A stretch of 64,000 nucleotides of DNA from Pseudomonas asturiensis (GCF_900143095.1 NZ_FRDA01000002.1:372001-436000); one strand, 5' to 3'; positions 44,666 to 55,059 are shown, counted from the first letter of the stretch. Made by a program: numbers and translations. Notes: generated by a model from the sequence alone, not told the origin.

Positions 44666-45571
44666 TCAGGACGGGTAGGTAGACGTTTGTGCAGCGGCAT
44701 CGTGGGGGTGCAGGCTTTCGAAATGGCGCACGCTGACGCGTGAGGCCGTGTACAGGCCCTCAAGTGCCTGCTGGACCTTGCGTGCCGCGTCTTCGACATA
44801 CATCAGGTTCTGGCCGTTGAGCCGTGCAAAAGCCTGCTCGTCGGCGCGCTTGACGGCCGTCTGGACAGGCGTCCCCAGCGCACGCTCGGCAGTGTCGATC
44901 AGCGCCATCAGACCCAGCTCGGTGGCATGCTCCGGCACGCGCACCTGAACCGTCGCCACGCTGCGCTGGCTGTGCGGGGTGGCCAACGAGCCGTTGGTGC
45001 GCAGCCAGTTCGCGACCTGCATGGTGTCGACAAAGGTCTGTCGGTCGAAATGGGCTATGAACGCGCTTTCCAGCAACTGTCGCGACAGCGCCGCTGAACA
45101 CGGGCAGGTGGACGAATACGTGATGCCCGCCGAGAAATCGAGGCACAGACGGCCCGCTTCCCAAAGGCCCTCAATGACGATTGGGTAGGACTTCCAGCCG
45201 CTGAGCCCGTCGGTAACCAGCGCGGGGCGGCGGCACAGCAGGTTGAAATTCAGCTTGATGCGGGCACGGGTCGAGTGGCAATCGGCGTGACTTTCGACCA
45301 TGGCCTCAAGCAGGTCCGAAAGCGCTGCGACGTTGAGCGCACGCTCTTCGGCAAAGCGGTCAAGCAGACGGTACAGCCGCGACATGTGAATGCCCTTGAT
45401 GCTGGGGTCGGCCAGGTCAACGTGCAGGTCAACGTGCGCATGCACCGACTGGCTGGCGCCCTCTTCGCTCAAGCGAATCGGCACTTCGATGGCTTGCATG
45501 CCAACCCAGTCAAGCGCGATCAGGGCCGAGGACGCGTGCGTCACGGCAACATCAGGGAGGGAGCTGTTCAT
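44666..45571 (-). CDS. folE2: GTP cyclohydrolase FolE2 (type IB, zinc-independent)
   Basis: Protein of 301 residues of the FolE2/COG1469 family, first step of folate synthesis from GTP. Landmarks are the start PDVAVTHASSALIALDWVGMQAIEVPI, the catalytic Cys region STCPCSAALSRQ (C156, C158), PHSQRSVATV and the Glu/Asn-rich end AFARLNGQNLMYVEDAARKV. FolE2 can replace the zinc enzyme FolE when zinc is scarce. A Zur-like palindrome lies 85 bases upstream. Promoter-proximal gene of the pair with gamma-CA. Confidence 0.93.
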   Translation of the reverse strand: MNSSLPDVAVTHASSALIALDWVGMQAIEVPIRLSEEGASQSVHAHVDLHVDLADPSIKGIHMSRLYRLLDRFAEERALNVAALSDLLEAMVESHADCHSTRARIKLNFNLLCRRPALVTDGLSGWKSYPIVIEGLWEAGRLCLDFSAGITYSSTCPCSAALSRQLLESAFIAHFDRQTFVDTMQVANWLRTNGSLATPHSQRSVATVQVRVPEHATELGLMALIDTAERALGTPVQTAVKRADEQAFARLNGQNLMYVEDAARKVQQALEGLYTASRVSVRHFESLHPHDAAAQTSTYPS

Positions 45572-45655
45572 GGGCGTCGGTCGTCTCGTTGGCTGGCTTC
45601 GCTGTGCAAGCGAAGCCTGATGTCATAGGGCACATCAAACCGCCCTGGTTTATTT

Positions 45656-45668
45656 GTTACACTATAAC
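45656..45668. promoter_or_regulatory. Putative Zur box upstream of folE2
   Basis: GTTACACTATAAC, whose reverse complement GTTATAGTGTAAC differs from the TonB-receptor box at 39554 only at the two central variable positions (GT for TT). It lies in the gap between folE2 and the LysR gene, both on the minus strand. Confidence 0.75.
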
Positions 45669-45754
45669 ATCATCCGAACGAGCAACATCAACCGAACAGG
45701 TGCCAGGGCCTCACCTTATACGCAGGCACCCTTGGGAAATTTAGGTCACAGGTT

Positions 45755-46663
45755 TCAGGTCTTCATCAACTCCTCGATCAGAAAATCCCGGAAGGCCGCC
45801 ACGGCCGCAGGCAGGTTGCGGCCCGCCATGCTTTGCAATTCGATGCGCCTCGCCTTCATGCCTTCATCGCTGATCGGCAGCGACTTGAGTTGTTTTTCCT
45901 GCACACGCTTGTCCAGGGTCATTTCGCTGGACAGGCTGATCCCGCCCTCCTCGCGCACAAAACGCAGCAGCGCACCGATGTAGTTGCTGGTCAGCACCGG
46001 ATCGAACATCAAGCCCTGAACACCGCAGCAGATATCGAACAACTGGCGCAAGGTGGTATCGGTGTTGGTCAGGGCAATCGCATAGGGTTGCAGTTCGGCC
46101 AGTGCCACTTCCGTGCGTGACGCCAGCGGATGATTGGGGCTGACCACGGCGCAGATCGCGCCGCTGTGCACGTGCTCGACCTTGATTTCATTCTGCGGCG
46201 TCAGGCTGAAGGTCAGGCACAGATCCACATCACCTGAACGCACCCGTTCGGTGGCCTGCGCGGGCGCGCAGACTTCCATGGAAAAGTGAATGCCCTGATA
46301 CACCCGTCGGAACCGGGCGATGCATTGCGGCAAAAAATCCAGGGCGAAGCCTTCCGAGCAGGCCAGCCGCACATGCCCCCGTTGCAGGCCTTGCAGCTCG
46401 GTGATTTCCAGCACGACCTGCTCGGCCTCCAGTTGAGACTTACGGGCGTAAGCTGCCAGGCGAGTGCCCGCTTCACTGAGCACCATGCCTCGCGCCTGAC
46501 GTTCGAACAGCACCGCGTCCAGTTCGCGTTCGAGCTTGCTGATCTGCCGACTGACCGCCGATGACGCAACGTTGAGTCGAATGGATGCCTCGCTGATCGA
46601 GCCGCAACGCGCAACTTCGAGAAAGTAGCGCAGGGCAGTGGATTGAACGCCGTAGAGCTGCAT
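45755..46663 (-). CDS. LysR-family transcriptional regulator
   Basis: Protein of 302 residues: N-terminal winged HTH about 8-68 (LRYFLEVARCGSISEASIRLNVASSAVSRQISKLERELDA region) and a C-terminal substrate-binding-like domain from about 95 (GHVRLACSEGFALDFLPQ). It is divergent from the peptide ABC importer operon across a 196-bp gap, the classic arrangement for a LysR activator of that operon, with the inducer probably being the imported compound. Confidence 0.92.
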   Translation of the reverse strand: MQLYGVQSTALRYFLEVARCGSISEASIRLNVASSAVSRQISKLERELDAVLFERQARGMVLSEAGTRLAAYARKSQLEAEQVVLEITELQGLQRGHVRLACSEGFALDFLPQCIARFRRVYQGIHFSMEVCAPAQATERVRSGDVDLCLTFSLTPQNEIKVEHVHSGAICAVVSPNHPLASRTEVALAELQPYAIALTNTDTTLRQLFDICCGVQGLMFDPVLTSNYIGALLRFVREEGGISLSSEMTLDKRVQEKQLKSLPISDEGMKARRIELQSMAGRNLPAAVAAFRDFLIEELMKT

Positions 46664-46859
46664 TGCGCCTCCTGCATTGCCTTTTTGGCAATGAAAGGTT
46701 CGAAATATTGTGCTTGTGGCATTGATACGCTTTGCCTAGAGTCATGTCGAGGCCCTTAGCAAGACCAGAAGAAAATCATGGCCGCGCAACACATCCCCTT
46801 CTCGCATTTGCGACCCACTGCCCTTTGATACAACCACTTCGCCTTTGGGAGACGACGGC

Positions 46860-48380
46860 ATGGGCATCAAGGGTTTCGCTCGCAGCATCGCGCTGCTGGG
46901 CCTGTTCACAAGCTTTTCCGCCTTCGCCGGCAAGGCCGACGACACACTGGTTTACGCGTCCGACAGCGAGCCGGAAAACATCAGTCCCTACCACAACGAT
47001 TTGCGCGAAGGCGTGATTCTCGGTCGCCTCATCTGGGACAACCTCGTCTACCGCAACCCCGACAACGGCCAGTACGAGCCGATGCTGGCGACCAGCTGGA
47101 AACAGGTGGACGACACCACTCTGGATTTCCAGCTGCGCGAAGGCGTGAAATTTCATAACGGCGACCCGTTCACCGCCGATGATGTGGTGTTCACCCTCAA
47201 TTACGTGGTGTCTCCCGAGTCCAAGGTGGTCACGGTGCAGAACGTTGACTGGATCAAGAGCGCTGAAAAGCTCGGTGACTACAGCGTCCGCCTGCACTTG
47301 AAAAAGCCCTTCCCGCCTGCACTTGAATACCTGTCCAACGCAGTCCCCATGTTTCCGAAGAAGTATTTCGAGCAGGTCGGTCTCGCAGGCTTCAGCCGCA
47401 AGCCCGTCGGCACCGGTCCGTACAAGGTCATTGCCATTGCAACCGGCGAAGGCGTGAAAATGGACAGGAACCCGGACTACTTCAAGGACAGTCCGCAGGG
47501 CCAGCCAAAAATCAGCCACATCAACTTTCGCGTGATCGCTGACGCCGAAACCCGCCTCGCGGAGCTGATGACCGGCGGTATCGACTGGACCTGGCGCGTC
47601 GCGCCGGATCAGGCCGAGAACCTCAAGGCCATGCCCAATCTGGTGGTCACCAGCGGCGCGACCATGCGCATCGGCTTTCTGATTCTCGACGCGCGGGGCA
47701 CCTCGACGGCCGACTCGCCCATGAAGCACTTGAAGGTGCGTCAGGCGATCAACCATGCCATCAACCGCGAAGGCCTGGCGTCGCAACTGGTAGGCGGCGA
47801 AAGCAAACCCCTGCAAGTGGCCTGCTATCCCGGTCAGTTCGGTTGCGACACCACGGCGGCCACCGTCTACAACTACGACCCGGCCAAGGCCAAGGCACTG
47901 CTGGCCGAAGCGGGGTATCCGAACGGCTTTGAAACCGAGATTTTCGCCTACCGCGACCGCGACTACGTCGAGGCGATCATCGGCAACCTGCGCGCCGTGG
48001 GCATCAACGCCAAGCTGCGTTACCTGAAATACGCTGCCCTGCGTGACCAGCAGCGTGGCGGTAAGGTGCCCATGTCGTTCCAGGCCTGGGGGTCGTTCTC
48101 GATCCTCGACACCTCGGCCTCCGCAGGCACCTGGTTCAAGGGCAACCCCGACGACAATATCAAGGACCCGCAAGTCCAGAGCTGGCTGCAGACCGCCGAC
48201 AACGCGCTGGACCCCGAGGTGCGCAAGGACAACTACCGCAAGGCGTTGCAGCGCATCAGCGAACAGGCCTACTGGGCGCCGCTGTTCAACTACTCGATGA
48301 ACTACGCCTATGTCTCGGACCTGAACTTCAAGCCGTACCCGGACGAGTTGCCGAGGTTCGTGTTGTCGAGCTGGAAATAG
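46860..48380 (+). CDS. ABC transporter substrate-binding protein, family 5 (DppA/OppA-like)
   Basis: Periplasmic protein of 506 residues: signal peptide about 1-22 (cleavage after AFA), then the SBP family 5 fold with LVYASDSEPENISPY, LATSWKQVDDTTLDFQLREG, VKFHNGDPFTADDVVFTLNY, VGTGPYKV and RQAINHAINREGL. GGGAG lies 8 bases ahead of ATG 46860. It heads a seven-gene, tightly packed operon. The ligand is a peptide or peptide-like amide; the two coupled M20 peptidases favour a substrate that is hydrolysed on entry. Confidence 0.92.
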   Translation: MGIKGFARSIALLGLFTSFSAFAGKADDTLVYASDSEPENISPYHNDLREGVILGRLIWDNLVYRNPDNGQYEPMLATSWKQVDDTTLDFQLREGVKFHNGDPFTADDVVFTLNYVVSPESKVVTVQNVDWIKSAEKLGDYSVRLHLKKPFPPALEYLSNAVPMFPKKYFEQVGLAGFSRKPVGTGPYKVIAIATGEGVKMDRNPDYFKDSPQGQPKISHINFRVIADAETRLAELMTGGIDWTWRVAPDQAENLKAMPNLVVTSGATMRIGFLILDARGTSTADSPMKHLKVRQAINHAINREGLASQLVGGESKPLQVACYPGQFGCDTTAATVYNYDPAKAKALLAEAGYPNGFETEIFAYRDRDYVEAIIGNLRAVGINAKLRYLKYAALRDQQRGGKVPMSFQAWGSFSILDTSASAGTWFKGNPDDNIKDPQVQSWLQTADNALDPEVRKDNYRKALQRISEQAYWAPLFNYSMNYAYVSDLNFKPYPDELPRFVLSSWK

Positions 48381-48457
48381 CGGCACCCAGCGCCCATCGG
48401 TGAGGCCTTCTTGCGCAAGGCTCACCACGCCATCCCATGGATACAAGGTCACCTGCC

Positions 48458-49375
48458 ATGTCTGGATTTCTTCTGCGCCGCCTGTGCATTGCCCTGTGCG
48501 TCGCGATTACCGTCTCGGTGATCAGCTTTTCCCTGCTGCACCTGTCCGGCGACCTGGCAACCGCCATCGGCGGCCCGGAAGCCACCAGCGAGCAGATCGA
48601 ACAGATCCGCGTGCAATATGGCCTCAACAAACCACTGGTCACCCAGTACTTCGAGTGGTTGAGCGATGTGCTGCGGCTGGACCTGGGCGACTCGTTCTTC
48701 TTTCAGGAATCGGTCTACAACCTGATCGCCTCACGCCTGTCGATCACCCTCGGGCTGGGCGCCATGGCATTGAGTATCGCGCTGTTGATCGCCATTCCGC
48801 TGGGCGTGCTGGCAGCGGTCAAACGCGACACCTGGATCGACCGACTGGCGTTGAGCGTCGCCGTGCTGGGCCAGGCGATGCCGAGTTTCTGGTTCGCGCT
48901 GATGCTGATCGTGGTCTTCTCGGTAACGCTCAAGTGGCTGCCAGTGTCGGGCAATTCGACCTGGGCACATTTCGTGATGCCGGCCATCGCGCTGGGCTAT
49001 TACGCCACGCCCGCGATCATGCGCCTGACCCGCGCCGGGATGCTCGACGTGCTCAATTCCGATTACATCCGCACCGCGCGCGCCAAGGGCCTGCGTCCCG
49101 GCACCGTGCTGTTCAAGCATGCGCTGCGCAATGCACTGATTCCGGTGGTGGCGCTGGCGGCCGTGGAGTTCGGCTTCATGCTCGGCGGCTCGGTGGTCAT
49201 CGAAACCGTGTTCTCGCTGCAAGGCATCGGCCAACTGGCCTGGGACGCGATTGCCCGTGACGACTTCCCGGTGGTGCAGGCGGTGGTGCTGCTGATCGCC
49301 GTGATCTACATCGTCCTCACCCTGCTGGCCGATGTGCTCAACGCACTGCTCGACCCGCGCATCCGCGTCAGATAG
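48458..49375 (+). CDS. Peptide ABC transporter permease (DppB-like)
   Basis: Protein of 305 residues with six helices; N-terminal LLRRLCIALCVAITVSVISF, IRVQYGLNKPLVTQY and the EAA-loop-like ARAKGLRPGTVLFKHALRNA. ATG 48458 is chosen because AAGG lies nine bases upstream; the alternative ATG at 48437 has none. It forms the channel with the DppC-like partner. Confidence 0.93.
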   Translation: MSGFLLRRLCIALCVAITVSVISFSLLHLSGDLATAIGGPEATSEQIEQIRVQYGLNKPLVTQYFEWLSDVLRLDLGDSFFFQESVYNLIASRLSITLGLGAMALSIALLIAIPLGVLAAVKRDTWIDRLALSVAVLGQAMPSFWFALMLIVVFSVTLKWLPVSGNSTWAHFVMPAIALGYYATPAIMRLTRAGMLDVLNSDYIRTARAKGLRPGTVLFKHALRNALIPVVALAAVEFGFMLGGSVVIETVFSLQGIGQLAWDAIARDDFPVVQAVVLLIAVIYIVLTLLADVLNALLDPRIRVR

Positions 49376-49383
49376 GAAGTTCC

Positions 49384-50292
49384 ATGAGCACAACCACCTC
49401 ATCCCCGCTGGTGATCAACGATTACCAGCCCCCGGCCAGAAGCGTGTTGCGCACCTTGCGCCTGAGCTTCGGCCATCGCGGCTTTGCCATCGGCGCCGTG
49501 CTGCTGTTGGTCATCGTGCTGGGTGCGCTGTTCGCGCCGTGGCTCGCGCCTTATGACCCCTACGCCCAAGACGTGATGCTGCGCATGAAGCCCCCGGTGT
49601 GGATGGCCAACGGGTCGTGGGACTATGTACTGGGCACCGACAAGCTGGGGCGCGATTACCTGTCGCGGCTGCTGTATGGCGCACGCATTTCGCTGTTCAT
49701 CGGCTTCTCGGCCGCGCTGATTTCCGGCGTCATCGGCACCATCATGGGCCTGCTCGCCGGCTATTTCGGCGGCAAGACCGACGCTGTGATCAGCTACCTG
49801 ATCACCACGCGCCTGGCGATGCCGGTGGTGATGATCGCGCTGGCCTCGGCCTCGCTGATCGGTGGTTCACTGAAGGTCGTGATCATTCTGCTCGGCTGCC
49901 TGCTGTGGGACCGCTTCGCCGTGGTGGTCCGCGCCGCCGTCCAGCAGATTCGTGACGCGGAATACGTAGCCTCCGCACAGGCGCTGGGTTGCTCGACCCT
50001 GCGCATTCTGGCCAGTGAAATCCTGCCCAACCTGGTCGGCGCGCTGATCGTGGTCGCCACGCTGGAAATGGCCCACGCCATCCTGCTGGAGTCGGCGCTG
50101 TCGTTCCTCGGTGTCGGCGTGCAACCGCCCATTCCCTCCTGGGGCCTGATGATCGCTGAGGGCAAACCCTACATGTTCTTTTCCCCATGGGTCATCGCCA
50201 TTCCCGGCATCGCGCTGATGGTGCTGGTATTGGGCATCAACCTGGTCGGCGACGGCCTGCGCGACCTGATCCTGCCCGACGGGCGCAACTGA
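49384..50292 (+). CDS. Peptide ABC transporter permease (DppC-like)
   Basis: Protein of 302 residues with an N-terminal cytoplasmic stretch, six helices, LGTDKLGRDYLSRLLYGARIS (the DppC signature), ASAQALGCSTLRILASEILPN coupling loop and the ending NLVGDGLRDLILPDGRN. AGGAAG precedes the start by 4 bases, and the gene begins 8 bases after dppB-like. Confidence 0.93.
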   Translation: MSTTTSSPLVINDYQPPARSVLRTLRLSFGHRGFAIGAVLLLVIVLGALFAPWLAPYDPYAQDVMLRMKPPVWMANGSWDYVLGTDKLGRDYLSRLLYGARISLFIGFSAALISGVIGTIMGLLAGYFGGKTDAVISYLITTRLAMPVVMIALASASLIGGSLKVVIILLGCLLWDRFAVVVRAAVQQIRDAEYVASAQALGCSTLRILASEILPNLVGALIVVATLEMAHAILLESALSFLGVGVQPPIPSWGLMIAEGKPYMFFSPWVIAIPGIALMVLVLGINLVGDGLRDLILPDGRN

Positions 50293-50308
50293 CAGAGGAG
50301 ATTCGGAC

Positions 50309-51310
50309 ATGGCGCTGTTGCATGTTGAAAACCTGCGGGTCGATATCCCCTTGGGGCAGGACACCCTACACGCGGTACGCGGCCTGGATTTTCAGGTCGA
50401 ACGCGGCGAAATGCTGTGCATCGTGGGTGAATCGGGCTGCGGCAAATCCCTGACCTCACTGGCGCTCATGGATCTGCTACCCCGCAAGGCGAAGCGCACC
50501 GCAACCCGGCTGACGCTGGACGGCATCGACATGCTGGGCCAGAGCGAACGCCAGATGTGCGACCTGCGCGGCAACCGGCTGGCGATGATCTTCCAGGAAC
50601 CCATGACCTCGCTCAACCCGGCTTACAGCATTGGCGACCAGCTCAGCGAAGTGCTGATTCGTCATCGCAAGGTGTCGCGCAAGGACGCTTTGCTGCGGGC
50701 CGCGCAGATGCTGGAAAAGGTCGGCATCAGCAATGCCACCGAGCGCCTGCGCCAGTATCCACATCAGCTGTCAGGCGGTCTGCGTCAGCGCGTGATCATC
50801 GCGATGGCGTTGATGTGCGAACCGGACGTGATCATCGCCGATGAACCGACCACGGCGCTGGATGTGACCATCCAGGCGCAGATCCTGCGGCTGATCCGCG
50901 ACATCCAGAAAGAACTGGGGCTGGCGGTCATCTTCATTACCCACGATCTGGGACTGGTCGCCCGCATCGCCGACCGAGTAGCGGTGATGTACGCCGGGCA
51001 GATCGTCGAAACCGCTCCGGCCGTCGAGCTGTTCGAACACCCGCAGCATCCCTACACACGCGGGCTGCTGGCCAGCATTCCGATCCCTGGACGCACTCAG
51101 CCGGGCCAGCCCTTGGGTTCGATTCCGGGTCTGGTGCCCAGCCTCGTCGGCGCGCAACAGGGATGTGCGTTCCGCAACCGTTGCTCACAAGCGATCCCCG
51201 CCTGCGCCGACGACGTGCCCGCCATTTACGGGCAAGACCACATGACCCGCTGCCTGTTTGCCACATCGGGCACGGAACCGGTGTTTCATCGCGAGGGCGC
51301 ACGGTCATGA
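50309..51310 (+). CDS. Peptide ABC transporter ATP-binding protein (DppD-like)
   Basis: ATPase of 333 residues with Walker [10 protein letters not shown] near residue 40, signature LSGGLRQR, Walker [13 protein letters not shown] and FITHDLG. The C-terminal oligopeptide-transporter extension is present, with [15 protein letters not shown] (Cys motif). AGAGGAG precedes the start. It is full length, unlike the short ATPases at 289 and 1139. It overlaps the next gene by four bases. Confidence 0.94.
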   Translation: MALLHVENLRVDIPLGQDTLHAVRGLDFQVERGEMLCIVGESGCGKSLTSLALMDLLPRKAKRTATRLTLDGIDMLGQSERQMCDLRGNRLAMIFQEPMTSLNPAYSIGDQLSEVLIRHRKVSRKDALLRAAQMLEKVGISNATERLRQYPHQLSGGLRQRVIIAMALMCEPDVIIADEPTTALDVTIQAQILRLIRDIQKELGLAVIFITHDLGLVARIADRVAVMYAGQIVETAPAVELFEHPQHPYTRGLLASIPIPGRTQPGQPLGSIPGLVPSLVGAQQGCAFRNRCSQAIPACADDVPAIYGQDHMTRCLFATSGTEPVFHREGARS

Positions 51311-52317
51311 ATCAGGCATTGAAAACACCCGTGAAAAAGGACATCGCCCTGGAGCTGTGTGACATCCGTCGCGAGTTCACCATCAACCGAGGCTTTTTCA
51401 AACCGACGGCCACGCTGAAAGCCGTCGATGGCGTGTCGTTGCGGCTGATGCGGGGCGAAACCCTGGGGCTGGTCGGTGAATCCGGCTGCGGAAAAAGTAC
51501 GTTGGCCAAGATGCTCCTGGGTTTGCTGGCACCCAGCAGCGGCGATGTACTGGTCAACGGCAAGCACCTGGCGGGCACTGATCGCAAAGAGATGGCGCGG
51601 CGCATCCAGCCGATCTTCCAGGACCCCTACTCTTCGCTCAACCCACGCAAGACCCTGCGCGAGATCGTCACCCTGCCGCTGATCGTGCACGACATCGGCA
51701 CTCCCACCGAACGCCGCAAGCGCACCGAGGAGATGATGGATGTGGTTGGCTTGCCCAAGCGGGTGATCGACAGTTATCCGAGCCAGTTGTCCGGCGGGCA
51801 GCGCCAGCGCGTGGCGATTGCACGGGCGCTGGTGATGCGTCCGGACGTGTTGATCTGTGACGAACCCACCTCGGCGCTGGACGTGTCGGTTCAGGCGCAG
51901 ATTCTCAACCTGCTGCAGGACCTCAAGCAGGAATTCGGCCTGACGTATTTGCTGATCAGCCACAACCTGGCCGTGATCGAGCATCTGGCCGACCGGGTGG
52001 CCGTGATGTACCTGGGCAAGATCGTCGAAGAGCGCAGCCGCGAATCGCTGTTCGCCCGGCCCGGCCATCCCTACACCCAGGCGCTGCTGGACTCGGTGCT
52101 CACGCCCGATCCGCACCTGGGTATTCCTGAACTGGGTCTGCAGGGTGCATTTCCCAATCCCATGTCACCCCCTTCCGGCTGTGCGTTTCATCCGCGTTGC
52201 CCCAGTTGCATGACGGTCTGCAAGGACCACTACCCCGCTGCGGACACCATGGAAGGCGGAACCGTACGTTGCCATTTGCGTGAAACCCCGAAAACCCTGG
52301 AGCTGATTCCCTCATGA
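51307..52317 (+). CDS. Peptide ABC transporter ATP-binding protein (DppF-like)
   Basis: ATPase of 336 residues with Walker [10 protein letters not shown], signature LSGGQRQR, Walker [12 protein letters not shown] and LISHNLA, and the C-terminal Cys motif [15 protein letters not shown]. The start ATG 51307 overlaps the DppD-like stop (ATGA), and its stop overlaps the next ATG at 52314, so translation is coupled on both sides. Confidence 0.94.
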   Translation: MNQALKTPVKKDIALELCDIRREFTINRGFFKPTATLKAVDGVSLRLMRGETLGLVGESGCGKSTLAKMLLGLLAPSSGDVLVNGKHLAGTDRKEMARRIQPIFQDPYSSLNPRKTLREIVTLPLIVHDIGTPTERRKRTEEMMDVVGLPKRVIDSYPSQLSGGQRQRVAIARALVMRPDVLICDEPTSALDVSVQAQILNLLQDLKQEFGLTYLLISHNLAVIEHLADRVAVMYLGKIVEERSRESLFARPGHPYTQALLDSVLTPDPHLGIPELGLQGAFPNPMSPPSGCAFHPRCPSCMTVCKDHYPAADTMEGGTVRCHLRETPKTLELIPS

Positions 52318-53741
52318 CTAGCCGCTCGCACGCCATCGACAACGTCACCGAACAGTTCGACAACGGTGCCTTCTTCGCCCTGCTCGGCGAGAGCGTCGCG
52401 TACCCGACCCAGAGCCAGGAACCGCAAAGCCTGCCCGAGCTGTACCGCTATCTCACCGATTTCATCACGCCCCATGTCGAGCGGCTGGGCTTCACCGCCC
52501 ACATCCATGACAACCCGGTTGCCGGGCGCGGGCCGCTGATGATTGCCACCCGCATCGAAGACCCTTCACTGCCCACCCTGCTCAGCTACGGGCACGGCGA
52601 TGTGGTGCGCGGCTACGACGCACAATGGCAGCCGGGCCTCTCGCCGTGGCAGGTGGTCGAGCGCGGCGAGCGCTGGTATGGCCGAGGCACAGCGGACAAC
52701 AAGGGCCAGCACCTGATCAACCTGACCGCACTCGAACAGACCCTCAAAGCGCGGGACGGCAAGCTGGGCTTCAACGTCAAACTGCTGCTGGAAATGGGCG
52801 AAGAAGACGGCTCGCCGGGCTTGAGTCTGTTTTGTCAGCAGCACGCCGAAGCGCTGGCCGCCGATATCTTCATCGCCTCCGACGGACCGCGCCTGGCAGC
52901 GGCGCGGCCAACGCTGTTTCTCGGCTCGCGCGGCGTCTTCAACTTCGAGCTGAGCGTGTATCTGCGCGACGGAGCACATCACTCGGGCAACTGGGGCGGA
53001 CTGCTGGCCAACCCGGGCATCATTCTGGCCAACGCCATCGCCAGCCTCGTGGACGAACACGGTCGGGTCAAAGTCGCAGGCCTGATGCCCGCCGCCATTC
53101 CCGACGCGGTACGCACGGCATTGGCAGATATTGAAGTTGGCGGGGGACCGGGCGATCCGGCCATCGATCCGCACTGGGGCGAGCCGGGTTTGTCGTTGAG
53201 CGAAAAGGTCTTCGGCTGGAACACGCTGGATGTGCTTGCCTTCAAGACCGGCAATCCGGACGCGCCCGTGCATGCGATCCCCGGCAAGGCCCACGCGCTG
53301 TGTCACATACGTTTTGTGGTCGACAGCGATTACACGACCTTCGTCCCGGCGGTTCGGGCGCATCTGGATGCACACGGTTTCACTCAGGTCGACGTGCAAC
53401 AGACGCGCATGGACGTGATGCACGCCACGCGCCTGTCACCCGACAGCCCCTGGGTCGGCTGGGCGCTGGAGTCGCTGAGCAGGACCACCGGCAAAAAGCC
53501 TGCGTTGTTGCCCAACCTGGGCGGTTCTCTGCCCAATGATGTGTTTGCCCAAGTGCTCGGGCTGCCCACCGTGTGGGTGCCGCATTCCTACCCGGCGTGC
53601 TCGCAGCACGCACCCGACGAACATCTGCTGGCGCCAGTGGTGAAAGAAAGCCTGCAGATCATGGCCGGGCTATTCTGGGACCTGGGCAATGACGGCGCAC
53701 GTCTGGCCCGCGAACATCAGGCACAGGAAACAGGCCAATGA
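52314..53741 (+). CDS. M20-family metallopeptidase (first of a pair)
   Basis: Cytosolic enzyme of 475 residues. Zinc ligands and catalytic residues are readable: H in LLSYGHGDVV, D in GRGTADNKGQH, the Glu pair in LLEMGEEDGSPG, D in IASDGPRLA and a C-terminal His in VPHSYPACSQHAPDEH. No signal peptide. It starts inside the ATPase stop and ends inside the next peptidase start, so it is an integral part of the importer operon. Substrate likely a dipeptide or N-acyl amino acid. Confidence 0.92.
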   Translation: MTSRSHAIDNVTEQFDNGAFFALLGESVAYPTQSQEPQSLPELYRYLTDFITPHVERLGFTAHIHDNPVAGRGPLMIATRIEDPSLPTLLSYGHGDVVRGYDAQWQPGLSPWQVVERGERWYGRGTADNKGQHLINLTALEQTLKARDGKLGFNVKLLLEMGEEDGSPGLSLFCQQHAEALAADIFIASDGPRLAAARPTLFLGSRGVFNFELSVYLRDGAHHSGNWGGLLANPGIILANAIASLVDEHGRVKVAGLMPAAIPDAVRTALADIEVGGGPGDPAIDPHWGEPGLSLSEKVFGWNTLDVLAFKTGNPDAPVHAIPGKAHALCHIRFVVDSDYTTFVPAVRAHLDAHGFTQVDVQQTRMDVMHATRLSPDSPWVGWALESLSRTTGKKPALLPNLGGSLPNDVFAQVLGLPTVWVPHSYPACSQHAPDEHLLAPVVKESLQIMAGLFWDLGNDGARLAREHQAQETGQ

Positions 53742-54886
53742 ATCAGACGCAACTCAATGCGACCCAATGGCTGGCCGGGCAGTTCGATGCCATGGAAGCC
53801 TTGTTGCAGCAACTGGTCGACACCGACTCCAACAGCTACGACAAGGACGGTGTCGATGCGGTCGGCGACCTGCTCACAGCACAACTGCAGGCCGACGGGA
53901 TCAGCGTCGAGCGTATCGCGGTCGAGGGTTTCGGCGATATGTTGCTGGCCGAACTGCCGGGCGGGCCGGGCAAACCGGTCCTGCTGCTGGGGCATCGCGA
54001 TACAGTATTCCCCAAGGGCACGACCACGACCCGAGGCTACACGCGAGACGAAAAGCTCGCATACGGCCCAGGCGTTGCCGACATGAAAGGTGGTCTGGTG
54101 CTCAGCTGCTTTGCACTCAAGGCGCTCAGGCGTGCAGGTCCTCTGCCGTTTCCGGTGCAGATTCTTTACACCGGTGACGAAGAAATCGGTTCAGGCAGTG
54201 CGCGTGTCCACATTGAACGTTACGCCAAGGCAGCCCGCGCCGTGCTCAATCCAGAACCGGGCCGTGCCAGCGGCAATGTGGTCAGCGCCCGCAAAGGCGG
54301 CGCAACCCTGATCATTGAAGTCAGCGGCCGCGCTGCGCACTCGGGCGTCAACCATGCCGACGGTGCCAGTGCCATTGAGGCGCTGGCGCACAAGGTGATC
54401 AAGTTGCATGCGCTGACCGATTACCCCGCGGGCATCACCACCAACGTGGGGTTGATCTCTGGTGGCACGTCCAGCAACACCGTGGCACCTACCGCCACGG
54501 CCAGGCTCGACGTGCGCTTTATCGAGCTACGCCAATGGGACGAAATACTCGCCGCCATTCAGACCATCGTCGACACAGAAGAACTGCCCGGCACCTCGGC
54601 CAGACTGCTGGAAGCCACGACCTTCCTGCCGATGGAAGCTCGGCACAGCCACGAGCTGTTGCGGATCTACCAGAATGTTGCGGCAGAACTGGGTTTCAGC
54701 GTGGACGGCGAATTCACCGGTGGCTGCGCCGACTCAGGCTTCACCGCCAGCCTCGGCATCCCGACCCTGTGCGGCCTGGGCCCGGTGGGCGGCAAGGTGC
54801 ATACGGACCGCGAATACCTGGAACTCGATACCCTCGTACCACGCGGCCAGGCGTTGGTGGCGACCATCGTGGGGCTGGCGGATTGA
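53738..54886 (+). CDS. M20-family metallopeptidase, glutamate carboxypeptidase-like
   Basis: Cytosolic enzyme of 382 residues with H in LLGHRDTVFPKG, bridging D in GPGVADMKGG, Glu pair in YTGDEEIGSGSA, and a dimerisation domain beginning VSGRAAHSGVNHADGASAIEAL as in CPG2-type carboxypeptidases. ATGA overlap at 53738 couples it to the first M20 gene. The two enzymes differ in length and motif context, so they probably act on different bonds or products. Confidence 0.92.
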   Translation: MNQTQLNATQWLAGQFDAMEALLQQLVDTDSNSYDKDGVDAVGDLLTAQLQADGISVERIAVEGFGDMLLAELPGGPGKPVLLLGHRDTVFPKGTTTTRGYTRDEKLAYGPGVADMKGGLVLSCFALKALRRAGPLPFPVQILYTGDEEIGSGSARVHIERYAKAARAVLNPEPGRASGNVVSARKGGATLIIEVSGRAAHSGVNHADGASAIEALAHKVIKLHALTDYPAGITTNVGLISGGTSSNTVAPTATARLDVRFIELRQWDEILAAIQTIVDTEELPGTSARLLEATTFLPMEARHSHELLRIYQNVAAELGFSVDGEFTGGCADSGFTASLGIPTLCGLGPVGGKVHTDREYLELDTLVPRGQALVATIVGLAD

Positions 54887-55059
54887 TGATGGGGTTGCTG
54901 AGCCCGGAAGAAGCGCAAAACGGGGCGAAAACGAGCGCGCCTGATTAAATGCATAACCCACAGTCCGATGTTTGCTGCAAGGCTGCGTAAAACCCTGAGC
55001 GCAAGCGTGGGAACGATCAGTGTGATCTCGGGCCCATCATCATTACTTGAGGAAACCAC

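Noticed and set aside
54886..54948. A 20-codon frame after the second M20 gene
   Set aside because: It starts at the overlapping TGATGATGG of the stop region, has no separate ribosome site and no recognisable product.
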